From assembly GCF_000154785.2 (NCBI RefSeq), contig NC_015730.1:3348001-3412000 (forward strand): a stretch of 64,000 bases of DNA. The letters run 5' to 3'. The notes below the pieces were generated by a model. That model was not told the DNA's origin and did not search any database. It saw nothing but the letters and a program-made list of their open reading frames with translations. This DNA is from Roseobacter litoralis Och 149 (GTDB taxonomy: Bacteria > Pseudomonadota > Alphaproteobacteria > Rhodobacterales > Rhodobacteraceae). Position 1 is the stretch's first letter. Every line of letters begins with the position of its first letter. Shown here piece after piece: positions 1 through 8,437 of the stretch. The position numbers and the translations under genes were made by a program.

Positions 1-1
1 T

Positions 2-703
2 CCTTTGTCGGATGCAAAAGCTGATCCAACCCCCGTGATTGCAGCAGCAGCAGGGGTGCATATTTCATCGCTGATGCGCGCGGGGCTGACCATCGGGGTT
101 GGCTGGGGCCGGACCTTGCACGAAAGCCTGCCGCATATCGAAGGGCGCAATCTGAGGGATGTGCGTGTGGTTTCGCTGCTTGGTGGGATCATGGAGGCGC
201 GGCGTTTCAACCCGTCAGAATTTGCCTGGCGTTTTGCCGAGCTTTTTGAGGCAGACGGATACCTTGTTCCTGCACCTGCCTTGGTGGACAGCGCCGAAGC
301 GCGCGATGTCTTGCTGCAGCAAAGCGGTTTGGATCATGTTTTCAAAATGGCACAGTCAGGAGAAATCGCAGTTTTCGGCGCTGGTGGCATTTCGGAAACA
401 TCGACAACGTATCAGCAGGGTCATCTCTCCGAAAAAGAGCGTAAATCACTGACCAAAGCTGGTGCGGTCGGTGATGTATTGTACAATTTCATCGATGCAG
501 ACGGACGGCGGGTTGAACATCCGATCAATAACCGCGTGATCTCAATTTCGTTGGACAAGCTGGCCCATGTTCCCAAACGCATTCTGGTGTCCGGGGGAAG
601 CAACAAGATCACCGTTATCCGCGCGGCGCTGAATGCGCTGGCCCCGACGACCTTGGTGACAGACGAGATTACAGCGCGGACACTGGTTGACTCAGCGCCC
701 TAG
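2..703 (+). CDS. SorC/DeoR-type sugar-binding transcriptional regulator, C-terminal part
   Basis: The reading frame is open to the left edge, so the N-terminal helix-turn-helix lies outside the window. The visible 233 residues match the effector-binding domain of SorC-family regulators, which sense phosphorylated sugars. The signature GVGWGRTLHE lies near residue 32 and is followed by a glycine-rich segment (SLLGGIMEARRFN) and a late VSGGSNK segment near the phosphate site. The gene converges on the operon at 692-7791 and overlaps the last gene by 12 bases. It is a good candidate for the local regulator, but target and effector are inference. Confidence 0.8.
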   Translation, partial: PLSDAKADPTPVIAAAAGVHISSLMRAGLTIGVGWGRTLHESLPHIEGRNLRDVRVVSLLGGIMEARRFNPSEFAWRFAELFEADGYLVPAPALVDSAEARDVLLQQSGLDHVFKMAQSGEIAVFGAGGISETSTTYQQGHLSEKERKSLTKAGAVGDVLYNFIDADGRRVEHPINNRVISISLDKLAHVPKRILVSGGSNKITVIRAALNALAPTTLVTDEITARTLVDSAP

Positions 704-2041
704 GGTCAACTCTTCGAAGTCAACCAGAACCGCTTGAGCCCCTGCACAAATCAGCATGTTGCGATCAACTATCCGGGTCTTATCGACAAAACCGAAAACT
801 GGCATCGACAAGTTTTTTGCCATCCCAACACCGGTGCTGCTTGCGTCGATCAGGATCGCCGTTTCAGGGGCATGGCCGCGGGCGCGAATTGTCGATCGCA
901 GTCCGTTTCCGACCCTGTTCGCGGGATCAAGATAATGAATTGGCCCGGCAGATTCTAACCCCGAGAGGGCGGGCAGGTTCTGGGCTGCGTCGACGCGGCG
1001 GTGCCGACCATGAGACACGATGGCGACATCAAGGTTCGCGGTTTTTAGGCGCCCCAGGAACAGTTCAAAACCGGGTGTGAGCGCCAGGTCGACCGTGTCG
1101 CGATCAACCAGACGCTGGTCGAGCTTTTCCAGAAAATCTTTGGGGCACAATTTCCCGGTGCGTTCCGCAATATAGGTCAGCGCCGATGATAATGGTTGGC
1201 CGGAAAAACGATCACGGGTTTCTTGAGGCGTCAGCGGCACACCATAGTCGTTGAGCAAGGCAGACAGTTCTTCACTGTCGATCAAGTCCGTTTGTGCTGC
1301 GACCCCCTCGAATGCGATCAAAACCAGCTTTGTGGCAGCAGAAAGCTGTATCTGGCCCAAACGCGCGGTATCAGAGATGTTCCGCAGGGCTGCTCCCTTC
1401 GGTATGTCAACACGCGTTGGCACATCCGCATCGCTTTGTCGTGCGGCAAGGTCCCAGAGCCGATTACCAAAACCACCCTGTGAATGCGTCATTTTGGGAA
1501 TGGCCCATGTCCTGCTTCCGTTTGTAAAAAGGTCTAGAAACGCAATTGCGGCAGCTCGGTCCTGCGTAGTTTCCTTTGAAAAGGTCTGCCATATAGCGAT
1601 TTCATCCATTCGATCCGGCGCGTTTGTATCAAGCCAGAAGTCTTCTCCAAGAATGGCTTGCCGGATCACATGGCAATAGGAGGCATATAGATAGGCCTCA
1701 GGATGCATCAAGGCGGGGGTTTTTGCTTCTGCGGGTGCTGATCCAGTCCGCACCGACACAGGTCGTTTGTGCAAAAGTTCGTAAAACATCATACCAGCGG
1801 CAAAACTGACATAGGCGCGGCGGACCATCCGCGAGGCCGGTTTCTGGCTGTCAAACGCATGGTGCCAAGATAAAAACGTGTCTATCAGACGCTGGTCACT
1901 CAGGTCGTAGTGCTGTCCGGTTTGCGCCGAAACGGCGGCCATCTGCGCACGAAAAGACGTTTCGAACCAACGAAGCTGGCGCACGGATTTGCGGGTCGGC
2001 AGAGAGGTTTCTGTCAGTTTATCAATGGCGGCGGAGTTCAT
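692..2041 (-). CDS. Two-domain protein: unnamed helical domain fused to a degenerate HAD domain
   Basis: The protein has 449 residues. Residues about 10-190 form a domain I cannot name, with LPxRK (14-18), RWF (24-26), SFR (29-31), YVSFAAG (77-83) and PEAYLY (114-119). The same motifs, almost without gaps, occur in the protein at 19387-19992. Residues about 238-449 resemble a beta-phosphoglucomutase-type HAD fold, but motif I, normally DxD, reads AFEGV at 243-247, so the nucleophile is Ala. Motif IV reads IDASSTG near 398, and I see no motif III lysine. I infer a binding or regulatory role instead of phosphatase activity. It is the last gene of the minus-strand operon with surE and the ABC transporter. 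Confidence 0.7.
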   Translation of the reverse strand: MNSAAIDKLTETSLPTRKSVRQLRWFETSFRAQMAAVSAQTGQHYDLSDQRLIDTFLSWHHAFDSQKPASRMVRRAYVSFAAGMMFYELLHKRPVSVRTGSAPAEAKTPALMHPEAYLYASYCHVIRQAILGEDFWLDTNAPDRMDEIAIWQTFSKETTQDRAAAIAFLDLFTNGSRTWAIPKMTHSQGGFGNRLWDLAARQSDADVPTRVDIPKGAALRNISDTARLGQIQLSAATKLVLIAFEGVAAQTDLIDSEELSALLNDYGVPLTPQETRDRFSGQPLSSALTYIAERTGKLCPKDFLEKLDQRLVDRDTVDLALTPGFELFLGRLKTANLDVAIVSHGRHRRVDAAQNLPALSGLESAGPIHYLDPANRVGNGLRSTIRARGHAPETAILIDASSTGVGMAKNLSMPVFGFVDKTRIVDRNMLICAGAQAVLVDFEELTLGR

Positions 2042-2122
2042 GGTAACTTTCCTCTAAGGGAGCGTTGGATCAACATTACACTGTTCGCATTTCGTCGCAA
2101 AGCCGTGTCGCACTGTTCGCTC

Positions 2123-2869
2123 TTATTTGCCGGTTAGCGCCGACATCACTGCGTCGTCGACAGTTCTATGCCCCAACCACGAAAGCCGCGTCAGCGTGGC
2201 ATGTCCTTGTCCCAGCAAATCGTTTTCATCACCGTCCTTGCCAGTGCCCATTCTGCCGCGTGGCACCAGCAATTCGGTGCGTGCCCCATTTTGGGAAATG
2301 ACATCGCTTGTTGACGCGATCTTGTCGCGCCCGATACGGGCCTGCCGGAGTTGCGCAGGCAGTGCAGCGGGCAAGTTGATCGACAGCCAGTGACCATAAA
2401 GAACCCAGTGCTGCCGTTCTTGCCATAACCGTCCGATCAATCGTGCCAGGTAATCGGTATCATCTGTGCCAAGCTGCGGGTTTTTGACCCGCGACATACC
2501 GATTGCGGGGATGCCCCAAAAGGTTGCTTCGCGCGCGATGCCCAGCGTGCCGGAATAGGCGATATCCTCTGCCACGTTAGGACCATCGTTTATGCCCGAC
2601 AAAACCAGATCGGGCTTCGCTCCGTCTTTGAACACCCATGTCATCGCCGTGACAACGCAATCGGCGGGCGTGCCGGAACAGCTGAACCGTTGAGGGGCGG
2701 TTTCTGTCATGAATAGCGGGCGACCAACAGTCAAGGAGGACCCTGCTGCCGTGCGCTTTGCTTCGGGTGCGACGACCCAGACATCATCGGACAACTTGCG
2801 CGCTGCCTCTTCTGCAAGCGCAATTCCCGGTGCGTCGATGCCGTCGTCGTTGGCGATCAGAATGCGCAT
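2123..2869 (-). CDS. surE: 5'/3'-nucleotidase SurE
   Basis: The 248-residue protein begins MRILIANDDGIDAPG, the SurE metal-binding start (N-D-D-G), and carries SGINDGPNVAEDIAYSGT, the second conserved block. SurE enzymes are metal-dependent phosphatases of nucleoside monophosphates in the cytoplasm. An upstream extension of the frame lacks conserved sequence. The chosen ATG overlaps the stop of the preceding metallo-beta-lactamase gene by one base, which suggests coupled translation. In many proteobacteria surE lies beside pcm and rpoS or nlpD. Here it sits between an ABC transporter operon and a HAD-like protein, which suggests a specialised copy for a phosphorylated substrate. That role is inference. 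Confidence 0.88.
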   Translation of the reverse strand: MRILIANDDGIDAPGIALAEEAARKLSDDVWVVAPEAKRTAAGSSLTVGRPLFMTETAPQRFSCSGTPADCVVTAMTWVFKDGAKPDLVLSGINDGPNVAEDIAYSGTLGIAREATFWGIPAIGMSRVKNPQLGTDDTDYLARLIGRLWQERQHWVLYGHWLSINLPAALPAQLRQARIGRDKIASTSDVISQNGARTELLVPRGRMGTGKDGDENDLLGQGHATLTRLSWLGHRTVDDAVMSALTGK

Positions 2870-4032
2870 TACCTGTCCCTTCCATTTACGAAGTGGGTTT
2901 GCCCGGTCTTTGCGGTTGGATCCAGCGCGTCTATATGGTCCGCAAGATCGGTCAAATCCGCCGTGGCGCAGGAATGGCCAAAAACACGAGCTGCATCGAC
3001 CGTCCCGCACATTTGATTGTTTTCATGCAGCGTAGGATGGGTGGGCAGACGTATCCAGTCTGCCTGTCCGTTAGCAAATGCGATAGCACCGGGTGACCCG
3101 TCGGGCAGATGGCCTGTAAATAGCATCGGGGTTTGGCGCGTCACCGCCAGGGGAATTGCAGTTGCAGCGGGCCCAGCGACACCCATGCCGTCATGCACCA
3201 ACAAAGGAAGAGTTGGGAATTGATCGCCCCTATTCCACAGATGCGCGCGTTCTACCTTGGCGACCAGTCGCTTTGTAATTTTGGGGTTATGACCAGAAAT
3301 TGCCCTGATCTGCGCAAGCAGCGGGTCGGCCATATCACCGGAAATGGCAAAAGGGCCCTCTTGGATCGCGATCAATTCCAGCGAACGCCCCGCAAGCGGC
3401 GTCGGCAAAACACACCCCCCGGAATGCGTTGCTATCCACGCTCTAATTGCGATGGCACGATCATGGGCTGATACTGGATCGGCTCCGTAGGACGCATCAA
3501 TCACCAACAGATCGCACTGCGGCAAGGCAGTCATCGGGAAGACCTCGCTATTGGGCACCACATCACCGCAGTAGACCACTTTTGCGGACGTGTCTGACGC
3601 CGCGATCCACATGCCGCCTGCAACATGGCCGGAATGGCCGGTGTCAATAGCAAGTGGCCCGACTGAAAACCGTGTCCCGATCTGCACAGTTCTGATGTCC
3701 ATCGACGCCAGAGGGTGGGCCGCCAGATCATCAGGCCGCGCGTATTGCGCAAGTGCCGCCGGCGTTTCAGCGAGCGTTTCGGCAGTCATATAGATCGGAC
3801 CGGTGTACCCTTGCGCCGCAAGCCAGCAAAGGGCACCGACATGGTCTTCATGTGCATGAGATATGACGAGAGCGTCCAGATCGCGCGCGGACAGTGCAAG
3901 CCGGGGGTGATAGCTGTCATCACCCGCACCCACTTTGATCCCGGCATCCAGCATCACGCTGCAGCCTTGCGTTTGTACGCAAACGCTTGTGCGCCCCTTC
4001 TCGCCAAAGCCGCCCTGAAGGTGAACTTGCAT
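2869..4032 (-). CDS. Beta-CASP-like metallo-beta-lactamase-fold hydrolase
   Basis: The 387-residue protein shows the metal site SHAHEDHVGAL near residue 60, a later GHSGHVAGG histidine and CGDVVP aspartate. The segment LLVIDASYG and a late LFTGHLPDGSPG block are the pattern of beta-CASP nucleases related to CPSF and RNase J. The start overlaps the ABC ATPase stop as ATGA. The beta-CASP part looks divergent: the usual ESTYG is DASYG. The family cleaves nucleic acids or phosphodiesters, so a phosphodiesterase acting on an imported compound or a short oligonucleotide is possible. It lies between an importer and SurE, which fits stepwise diester-then-monoester hydrolysis, but that is inference. 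Confidence 0.75.
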   Translation of the reverse strand: MQVHLQGGFGEKGRTSVCVQTQGCSVMLDAGIKVGAGDDSYHPRLALSARDLDALVISHAHEDHVGALCWLAAQGYTGPIYMTAETLAETPAALAQYARPDDLAAHPLASMDIRTVQIGTRFSVGPLAIDTGHSGHVAGGMWIAASDTSAKVVYCGDVVPNSEVFPMTALPQCDLLVIDASYGADPVSAHDRAIAIRAWIATHSGGCVLPTPLAGRSLELIAIQEGPFAISGDMADPLLAQIRAISGHNPKITKRLVAKVERAHLWNRGDQFPTLPLLVHDGMGVAGPAATAIPLAVTRQTPMLFTGHLPDGSPGAIAFANGQADWIRLPTHPTLHENNQMCGTVDAARVFGHSCATADLTDLADHIDALDPTAKTGQTHFVNGRDR

Positions 4033-5111
4033 CAGTTTGGCTCCTGCGCAGGAATAAGCCATCCGCCCTCAAAAGCGAGCCGTGCAGTTTGCCCCACTTC
4101 CAGCGTCACCGGGTCGGGTTGAACAAAATGCACGATCCGGTCTGATGTTGCGTCAGGTCTAAATTCGATCCGCGCCAGACCACCCTGATAGACAACACGG
4201 GTGATCGTGCCGTCAAAGCCGGGCGCATCGGTGTTCACGATTTTGACAGCCTCAGACCGGCAGCAGGCCAATGCCCCGGCGCGGGGGCCGTCACCGGGCC
4301 GACATCGCAGGGACAGGGGCTGGCCGAACAAGTTTGCCGCACAGGTGCCATCTGTTCCCGCTGCCAAAACGTCCACTGGCAGCACGATACCCTGAGAAAT
4401 AAAGGATGCCACCATCGGCGTGGCGGGTTCATGATATAGCTTATGCGGCGTATCCAGCTGCACAAGCTGCCCATGATCCATGACCGCAATCCTATCCGCG
4501 AGAGCCATCGCCTCGGATTGGTCATGCGTAATATACACTACTGTGGTGCCCGATCGCTTGTGGAAATCGGCAAACTCATCCTCCATCGATGCGCGCAAAT
4601 GCACGTCGAGATTGGCTAAGGGTTCGTCAAACAGCACCAGTTCGGGCGTCGCGACAAGGCAGCGCGCCAAGGCAACGCGCTGGCGTTGACCACCGGACAG
4701 ATTGGCAGGTGCCCGCTCGCCATATCCTTCCATATCCACCAGCTTGAGCGCTTCTGCCACGCGTTGTTCACGCTCGGCGTTTGGAACTTTTGCAACCTTC
4801 AACGAATAGCCGATATTTTCTGCGACATTCATGTGCGGCCACAACGCATAGTTCTGAAAAACGATGCCGATACGGCGTTTTTCTGGTGACACGTTAAAAT
4901 TGCTTGATGACACCACCTTCCCGCCAATCCGGACTTCGCCCTGACTAACCTGCTCGAACCCGGCAATGATACGCAACAGAGTGGTCTTGCCGCATCCCGA
5001 CGGGCCAAGCACCGCGAGGAACTCCCCTTCGCGCACGTCGATGGATACATTCTTTAGCGCCGCAAACGACTGAAATTTCTTGGTGACGTTGTCGATCGTT
5101 AGTCCCGCCAC
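4032..5111 (-). CDS. ABC transporter ATP-binding protein, FbpC/PotA type
   Basis: The 359-residue ATPase has Walker A GPSGCGKTT near residue 35, signature LSGGQRQRVALARC near 136, Walker B LVLFDEPLANLD and the H-loop VVYITHDQSE. About 120 C-terminal residues form the TOBE-like region of the MOI/CUT1 class. It powers the importer formed with the two-domain permease upstream and the periplasmic protein at 6811-7791. Its start overlaps the permease stop by 13 bases and its stop overlaps the next start as ATGA, so these genes form one transcript. Family members move Fe(III), spermidine or 2-aminoethylphosphonate; the sequence does not decide which. Confidence 0.9.
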   Translation of the reverse strand: MAGLTIDNVTKKFQSFAALKNVSIDVREGEFLAVLGPSGCGKTTLLRIIAGFEQVSQGEVRIGGKVVSSSNFNVSPEKRRIGIVFQNYALWPHMNVAENIGYSLKVAKVPNAEREQRVAEALKLVDMEGYGERAPANLSGGQRQRVALARCLVATPELVLFDEPLANLDVHLRASMEDEFADFHKRSGTTVVYITHDQSEAMALADRIAVMDHGQLVQLDTPHKLYHEPATPMVASFISQGIVLPVDVLAAGTDGTCAANLFGQPLSLRCRPGDGPRAGALACCRSEAVKIVNTDAPGFDGTITRVVYQGGLARIEFRPDATSDRIVHFVQPDPVTLEVGQTARLAFEGGWLIPAQEPN

Positions 5112-6802
5112 GGCAGCACCCCACTTGGAAGTTTCTTGGCAAAAAGGTTCGCCGTCAGCATCAACAGAAACGTGAACGCAACAAGCAAGGCGGAAATCGC
5201 GGCGGCGTATTTTGTGTCACCCCCCTGTTCAAAGGAAAAGATTACGACACCAAGTGTTTCAGACCCTGACGACCAAAGAAGTGCTGAAACAGTCAACTCT
5301 GAAAATGCGGTCATAAAGATCAACAGCCCACCTGCCATTGCCGCCGGTGCGATCATTGGCAAAATGATCGTACGCATCCGGGTGAGCAACCGCGCGCCGC
5401 TGACCTGCGCTGCTTCTTCCAGCGCGCGATCAATCTGGAGATAGCCGTTCACGACAGGACGCACGCCCAGAACAAGGAAACGCGCCAGATAGGCAAACAG
5501 AATGATCCAGACCGTATTGTAAAGCTGTACGTTCAGAACCGGGATTGGTTTCAGGAACAACAGGATCGCTGCGATGGAAAGCACTACACCGGGCAGCGCA
5601 TACGGCATCTCGACCACAATGTTTAACGCCTTGGTCCAGCGTCCCCTGTGCCACGCAATCAAATACCCGATGGGAATGGCAACAAACATGGCGAAGACAG
5701 CCGCCGCAATGGACAGCATGAAGCTGTTGGCAAAGGCACGCCGCGCCGCGATGTGTTCCATCACCACAAAGCGGTAATTGTCCAACGTGACGCTGTCGGC
5801 GGTCAGGGTGACGCCGTACCCACGCACCAGCGAGGTCAGGACCAATCCGGTAAGGGGCAGCACAAGAATGATCATCATCAGTAGCCACATGACCACTTCA
5901 AGAGGCACACGCCAACGCCCAAGCATATAAGGCGCAAGCGATGCCGAGGTTCCGGAAATGCGGTAATCCCTGCGCGAACTGAAGTAATCCTGCATGAATA
6001 TCCCGATCATGGCGATGACAGCGATCAGCATCGACAGCACCGCAACCTCGGACAGGACCGCAGGGCCGCCACCCGCAAGGCGTTGAAAGATCAACGTCGG
6101 CAAGACCAGATAATTGGCCGGAATGCCCAGAAAAGCGGGGATGCCAAAGTTGCCGACACAAGAGACAAACGTCAGCGCCGCAGCCGCCACAATCGCCGGA
6201 GTCGCCAGTGGCAGGATAATCGTCGCGACAACGCGGAAAGGCCCAGCCCCACCGCTTTGCGCTGCTTCTACCAATTCGCGAGGAAGCTGGCGCAGCCCGG
6301 CACGCACGATCAGGAAAACGAGCGGCGAATACTGGATCGAAAGCAACAGTATAATGCCCTCGGGAGAATAGAGCGGGTTCGGCGTGCCCAGCGGTGGGGC
6401 AATGCCGAAGAAATTCAGAATCGGACTGGAGGGACCAAAGACCTGCAGCCACGCAAGGGCGGTTACCTGAGGCGCAATCATCAGCGGTGTGACAAAACAC
6501 AGAACAAGCGCTTGGCGCTGCCGAATATCGGTCAGTGTCACGATCAGCGCAACTGTGACACCCAGAATGACGGACGCAACGGTGCCACCGATCCCAACCA
6601 CTATCGTGTTGCGCGTCGCGCGCCAAACTGTCTGGTCCGATAATCCATCTCGGATCGCATCAAGCGAGAAGTCTCCACCTGGAAATACGGTTTCCTGCAA
6701 CAGCCGCAACATCGGCAGGAAAGAAAGCACAAAAACGACGATGCCAATAAGGAAAATCAGGGCCAGAAACTGGCCCTGATCGGTTTTGCCACGTATCGCC
6801 AC
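5099..6802 (-). CDS. ABC transporter permease with two fused transmembrane domains, FbpB type
   Basis: The 567-residue membrane protein has about twelve hydrophobic segments and two copies of the cytoplasmic EAA loop, VEAAQSGGAG near residue 180 and EEAAQVSGAR near 455, each followed by IILP. This is the fused arrangement of FbpB, SfuB and AfuB, in which one polypeptide supplies both permease halves. It lies between the binding protein and the ATPase on the minus strand, nine bases after the former. Substrate is likely Fe(III) or a small phosphonate or phosphate ester. The linked SurE and metallo-beta-lactamase genes favour a phosphorylated compound, which is inference. Confidence 0.9.
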   Translation of the reverse strand: MAIRGKTDQGQFLALIFLIGIVVFVLSFLPMLRLLQETVFPGGDFSLDAIRDGLSDQTVWRATRNTIVVGIGGTVASVILGVTVALIVTLTDIRQRQALVLCFVTPLMIAPQVTALAWLQVFGPSSPILNFFGIAPPLGTPNPLYSPEGIILLLSIQYSPLVFLIVRAGLRQLPRELVEAAQSGGAGPFRVVATIILPLATPAIVAAAALTFVSCVGNFGIPAFLGIPANYLVLPTLIFQRLAGGGPAVLSEVAVLSMLIAVIAMIGIFMQDYFSSRRDYRISGTSASLAPYMLGRWRVPLEVVMWLLMMIILVLPLTGLVLTSLVRGYGVTLTADSVTLDNYRFVVMEHIAARRAFANSFMLSIAAAVFAMFVAIPIGYLIAWHRGRWTKALNIVVEMPYALPGVVLSIAAILLFLKPIPVLNVQLYNTVWIILFAYLARFLVLGVRPVVNGYLQIDRALEEAAQVSGARLLTRMRTIILPMIAPAAMAGGLLIFMTAFSELTVSALLWSSGSETLGVVIFSFEQGGDTKYAAAISALLVAFTFLLMLTANLFAKKLPSGVLPWRD

Positions 6803-6810
6803 GGTTGGCG

Positions 6811-7791
6811 TTACCCGCCGAACATATCGGCAAAGCGTTTTTTGTTATCACCGACTTTCGGAGAGACCGTAGATGCGGAGATATCCATAACCTTGACCTT
6901 GGTACCTGCGGGCAACCAGTCGGGCTGGCCGACCGAGGCTTTGGCAGGAAGGTAGCCTTGGCTTAGTGCGAGTTTCTGCCCTTCATCGGACAGGATGAAA
7001 TCAACGAATTTCTGTGCGTCTTCCACGTTATCCGCAGTGGACATGATTGCAACCGGTTCGGTCACCGCTGGTACGCCTTCGGGTGGAAAAACGAATCCGA
7101 TGGGTGAGCCGTCCTTGATGGCATTCATCGCGAGGAAATCAACAACGACGCCATAGGCGTTTTCGCCTGATGCGACCGATTTCAACACCGCGCCATTGCC
7201 GCGTACAGCCGTCAGGCCGTTTGACTGCATTGTTTCAAAGAACTCCCAGCCCAGTTCCGGATCTTCGACAAAGCCGGAAAGCAGAAACGCAGCCGCACCG
7301 GAGTAAAGCGGGCTGGGCATCACGACGAGGTTTTTGTAGGCATCACCTGTCAGATCACTCCAGGTCGCGGGCTTTTCGGTAGCACCGGTGTTATACATGA
7401 TGCCCGTCGTGATGAGCTTGCTACCAAAGTAATACCCTTCGGGGTCTATCGCGTTCGCGTCAAAACCGTCGGTGACGGCGCCGTCGTATTTCATCAGGCG
7501 ATCGTCAGCCTTGAGCGTTTCCATGCTCACGGCATCAGCAATCAAAAGCACATCGGGTTGCGGTGCACCGGCTGCGAACTCGGCAGCAAGTTTGCTCATC
7601 AAATCGCTTGTGCCAGAGCGAAAAACCTGCACCTCAACACCCGGATTTGCGGCTTCGAATGCGGCAACGGTTTCAGCGGCGTCTGCATCGGGCTGCGACG
7701 TGTAAAGCGTCAACTCACCGGCATAAGACGCCTGGCAAACCATCAGTGTAACGATGGCGGTGGATGCAGATTTAATCAAAGTTCGCGTCAT
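6811..7791 (-). CDS. Periplasmic binding protein of the Fe(III)/2-aminoethylphosphonate type
   Basis: The protein has 326 residues from the ATG preceded by GGGAG. It begins MTRTLIKSASTAIVTLMVCQ and has a signal peptide cleaved after SYAG. The mature start ELTLYTSQPDADA and the segment FRSGTSDLMSKLAAEF match FutA/AfuA/PhnS-type binding proteins. The usual iron-coordinating tyrosine pair of FbpA near the C-terminus is not evident, since the region reads SPLYSGAAAF and NAYGVVVDF. A ligand other than ferric iron is therefore plausible. It is the first gene of the minus-strand operon ending at 692. Confidence 0.85.
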   Translation of the reverse strand: MTRTLIKSASTAIVTLMVCQASYAGELTLYTSQPDADAAETVAAFEAANPGVEVQVFRSGTSDLMSKLAAEFAAGAPQPDVLLIADAVSMETLKADDRLMKYDGAVTDGFDANAIDPEGYYFGSKLITTGIMYNTGATEKPATWSDLTGDAYKNLVVMPSPLYSGAAAFLLSGFVEDPELGWEFFETMQSNGLTAVRGNGAVLKSVASGENAYGVVVDFLAMNAIKDGSPIGFVFPPEGVPAVTEPVAIMSTADNVEDAQKFVDFILSDEGQKLALSQGYLPAKASVGQPDWLPAGTKVKVMDISASTVSPKVGDNKKRFADMFGG

Positions 7792-7905
7792 TTGTATCTC
7801 TCCCATGGTGTTAGTACCCCCCCGGCATTTGCCTTGGGATTCTTCGAATATTTCTCTAGTTTGGTTGTAATTGCTCACCATCCAGATGATTTTTTTCTTT
7901 AAGCT

Positions 7906-7933
7906 ACAATTGTAACACTTATATTACAATTGT
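7906..7933. promoter_or_regulatory. Paired palindromic operator ACAATTGT-N12-ACAATTGT
   Basis: Two identical 8-bp palindromes, ACAATTGT, lie at 7906-7913 and 7926-7933, exactly 20 bp apart from start to start, about two helical turns. The inner flanks are also symmetric (TGTAA and TTACA). The pair lies 115-140 bp upstream of the binding-protein start. A cooperatively binding repressor or activator is likely. The convergent SorC-type regulator at the left edge is the obvious candidate, by inference. Confidence 0.5.
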
Positions 7934-8106
7934 GCATACCGATTGATTCGGGTCAAACAATTAAATGCAAACGGCCAGACCAACTGGCCAAATCAGCCGC
8001 CCCATCAGATGATAGAAAAAGATTTGCAGTCTCACCAAAGACTCTTTCGTACAAGAAAGAAGAGAATGTCCGAAGTGTGATGAACGCTTTCTCGTTATCC
8101 GTCTAA

Positions 8107-8150
8107 CGGGGGCAAATTGATGTTGTTTGCGAACTGTGAATGTGCCCCCG
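8107..8150. repeat. Inverted repeat CGGGGGCA/TGCCCCCG
   Basis: A perfect 8-bp inverted repeat, CGGGGGCA at 8107-8114 and TGCCCCCG at 8143-8150, is separated by 28 bp. It could be a regulator site, an RNA stem, or the scar of a small mobile element. No T tract follows, so a Rho-independent terminator is unlikely. Confidence 0.35.
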
Positions 8151-8437
8151 AATTACTATTTCGAATGGCAGCCGTTGCGTTGCTCCGGACCTCAAAAGCC
8201 TGAGGACGGTGATATCAAACTGCGGTGGTGAAACGCCCGCAGACGGGAGCGATCAGGCAGTTTTAAATGGTGAAATGGATTAATGTGAATGGCTGCAACC
8301 TTGTCGGCCACCGATGGACATTTCCTATTTCGAAACCTGTGGTGGTATTCTTGGCCCGGTTGACTGCCAATGACAACAGCTTTCAAGTGCCTGCATCGAG
8401 AGCACATATCGGTATCATTCTCGCACTTTCTATACTG

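Larger units (their letters stand above)
7792..8437. other. Intergenic region between two minus-strand operons
   Basis: These 646 bases hold the promoter region of the 6811-7791 operon and the 3' end of the acoC-like transcript. Two features stand out: a pair of ACAATTGT palindromes and an inverted repeat around 8107-8150, both listed separately. CCTCA/TGAGG at 8190-8205 could form a short hairpin after the upstream operon but has no T tract. The small open frames here show no codon bias or recognisable motif, so I call no gene. Confidence 0.5.

Noticed and set aside
7906..7933. Palindromes read as a transposon end
   Set aside because: Both copies are complete palindromes with operator-like spacing, and no transposase or terminal repeat lies near.
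8192..8407. Minus-strand 71-codon open frame and a plus-strand 59-codon frame
   Set aside because: No motif, no ribosome site, and Arg/His-rich composition typical of antisense or spurious frames in high-GC DNA.
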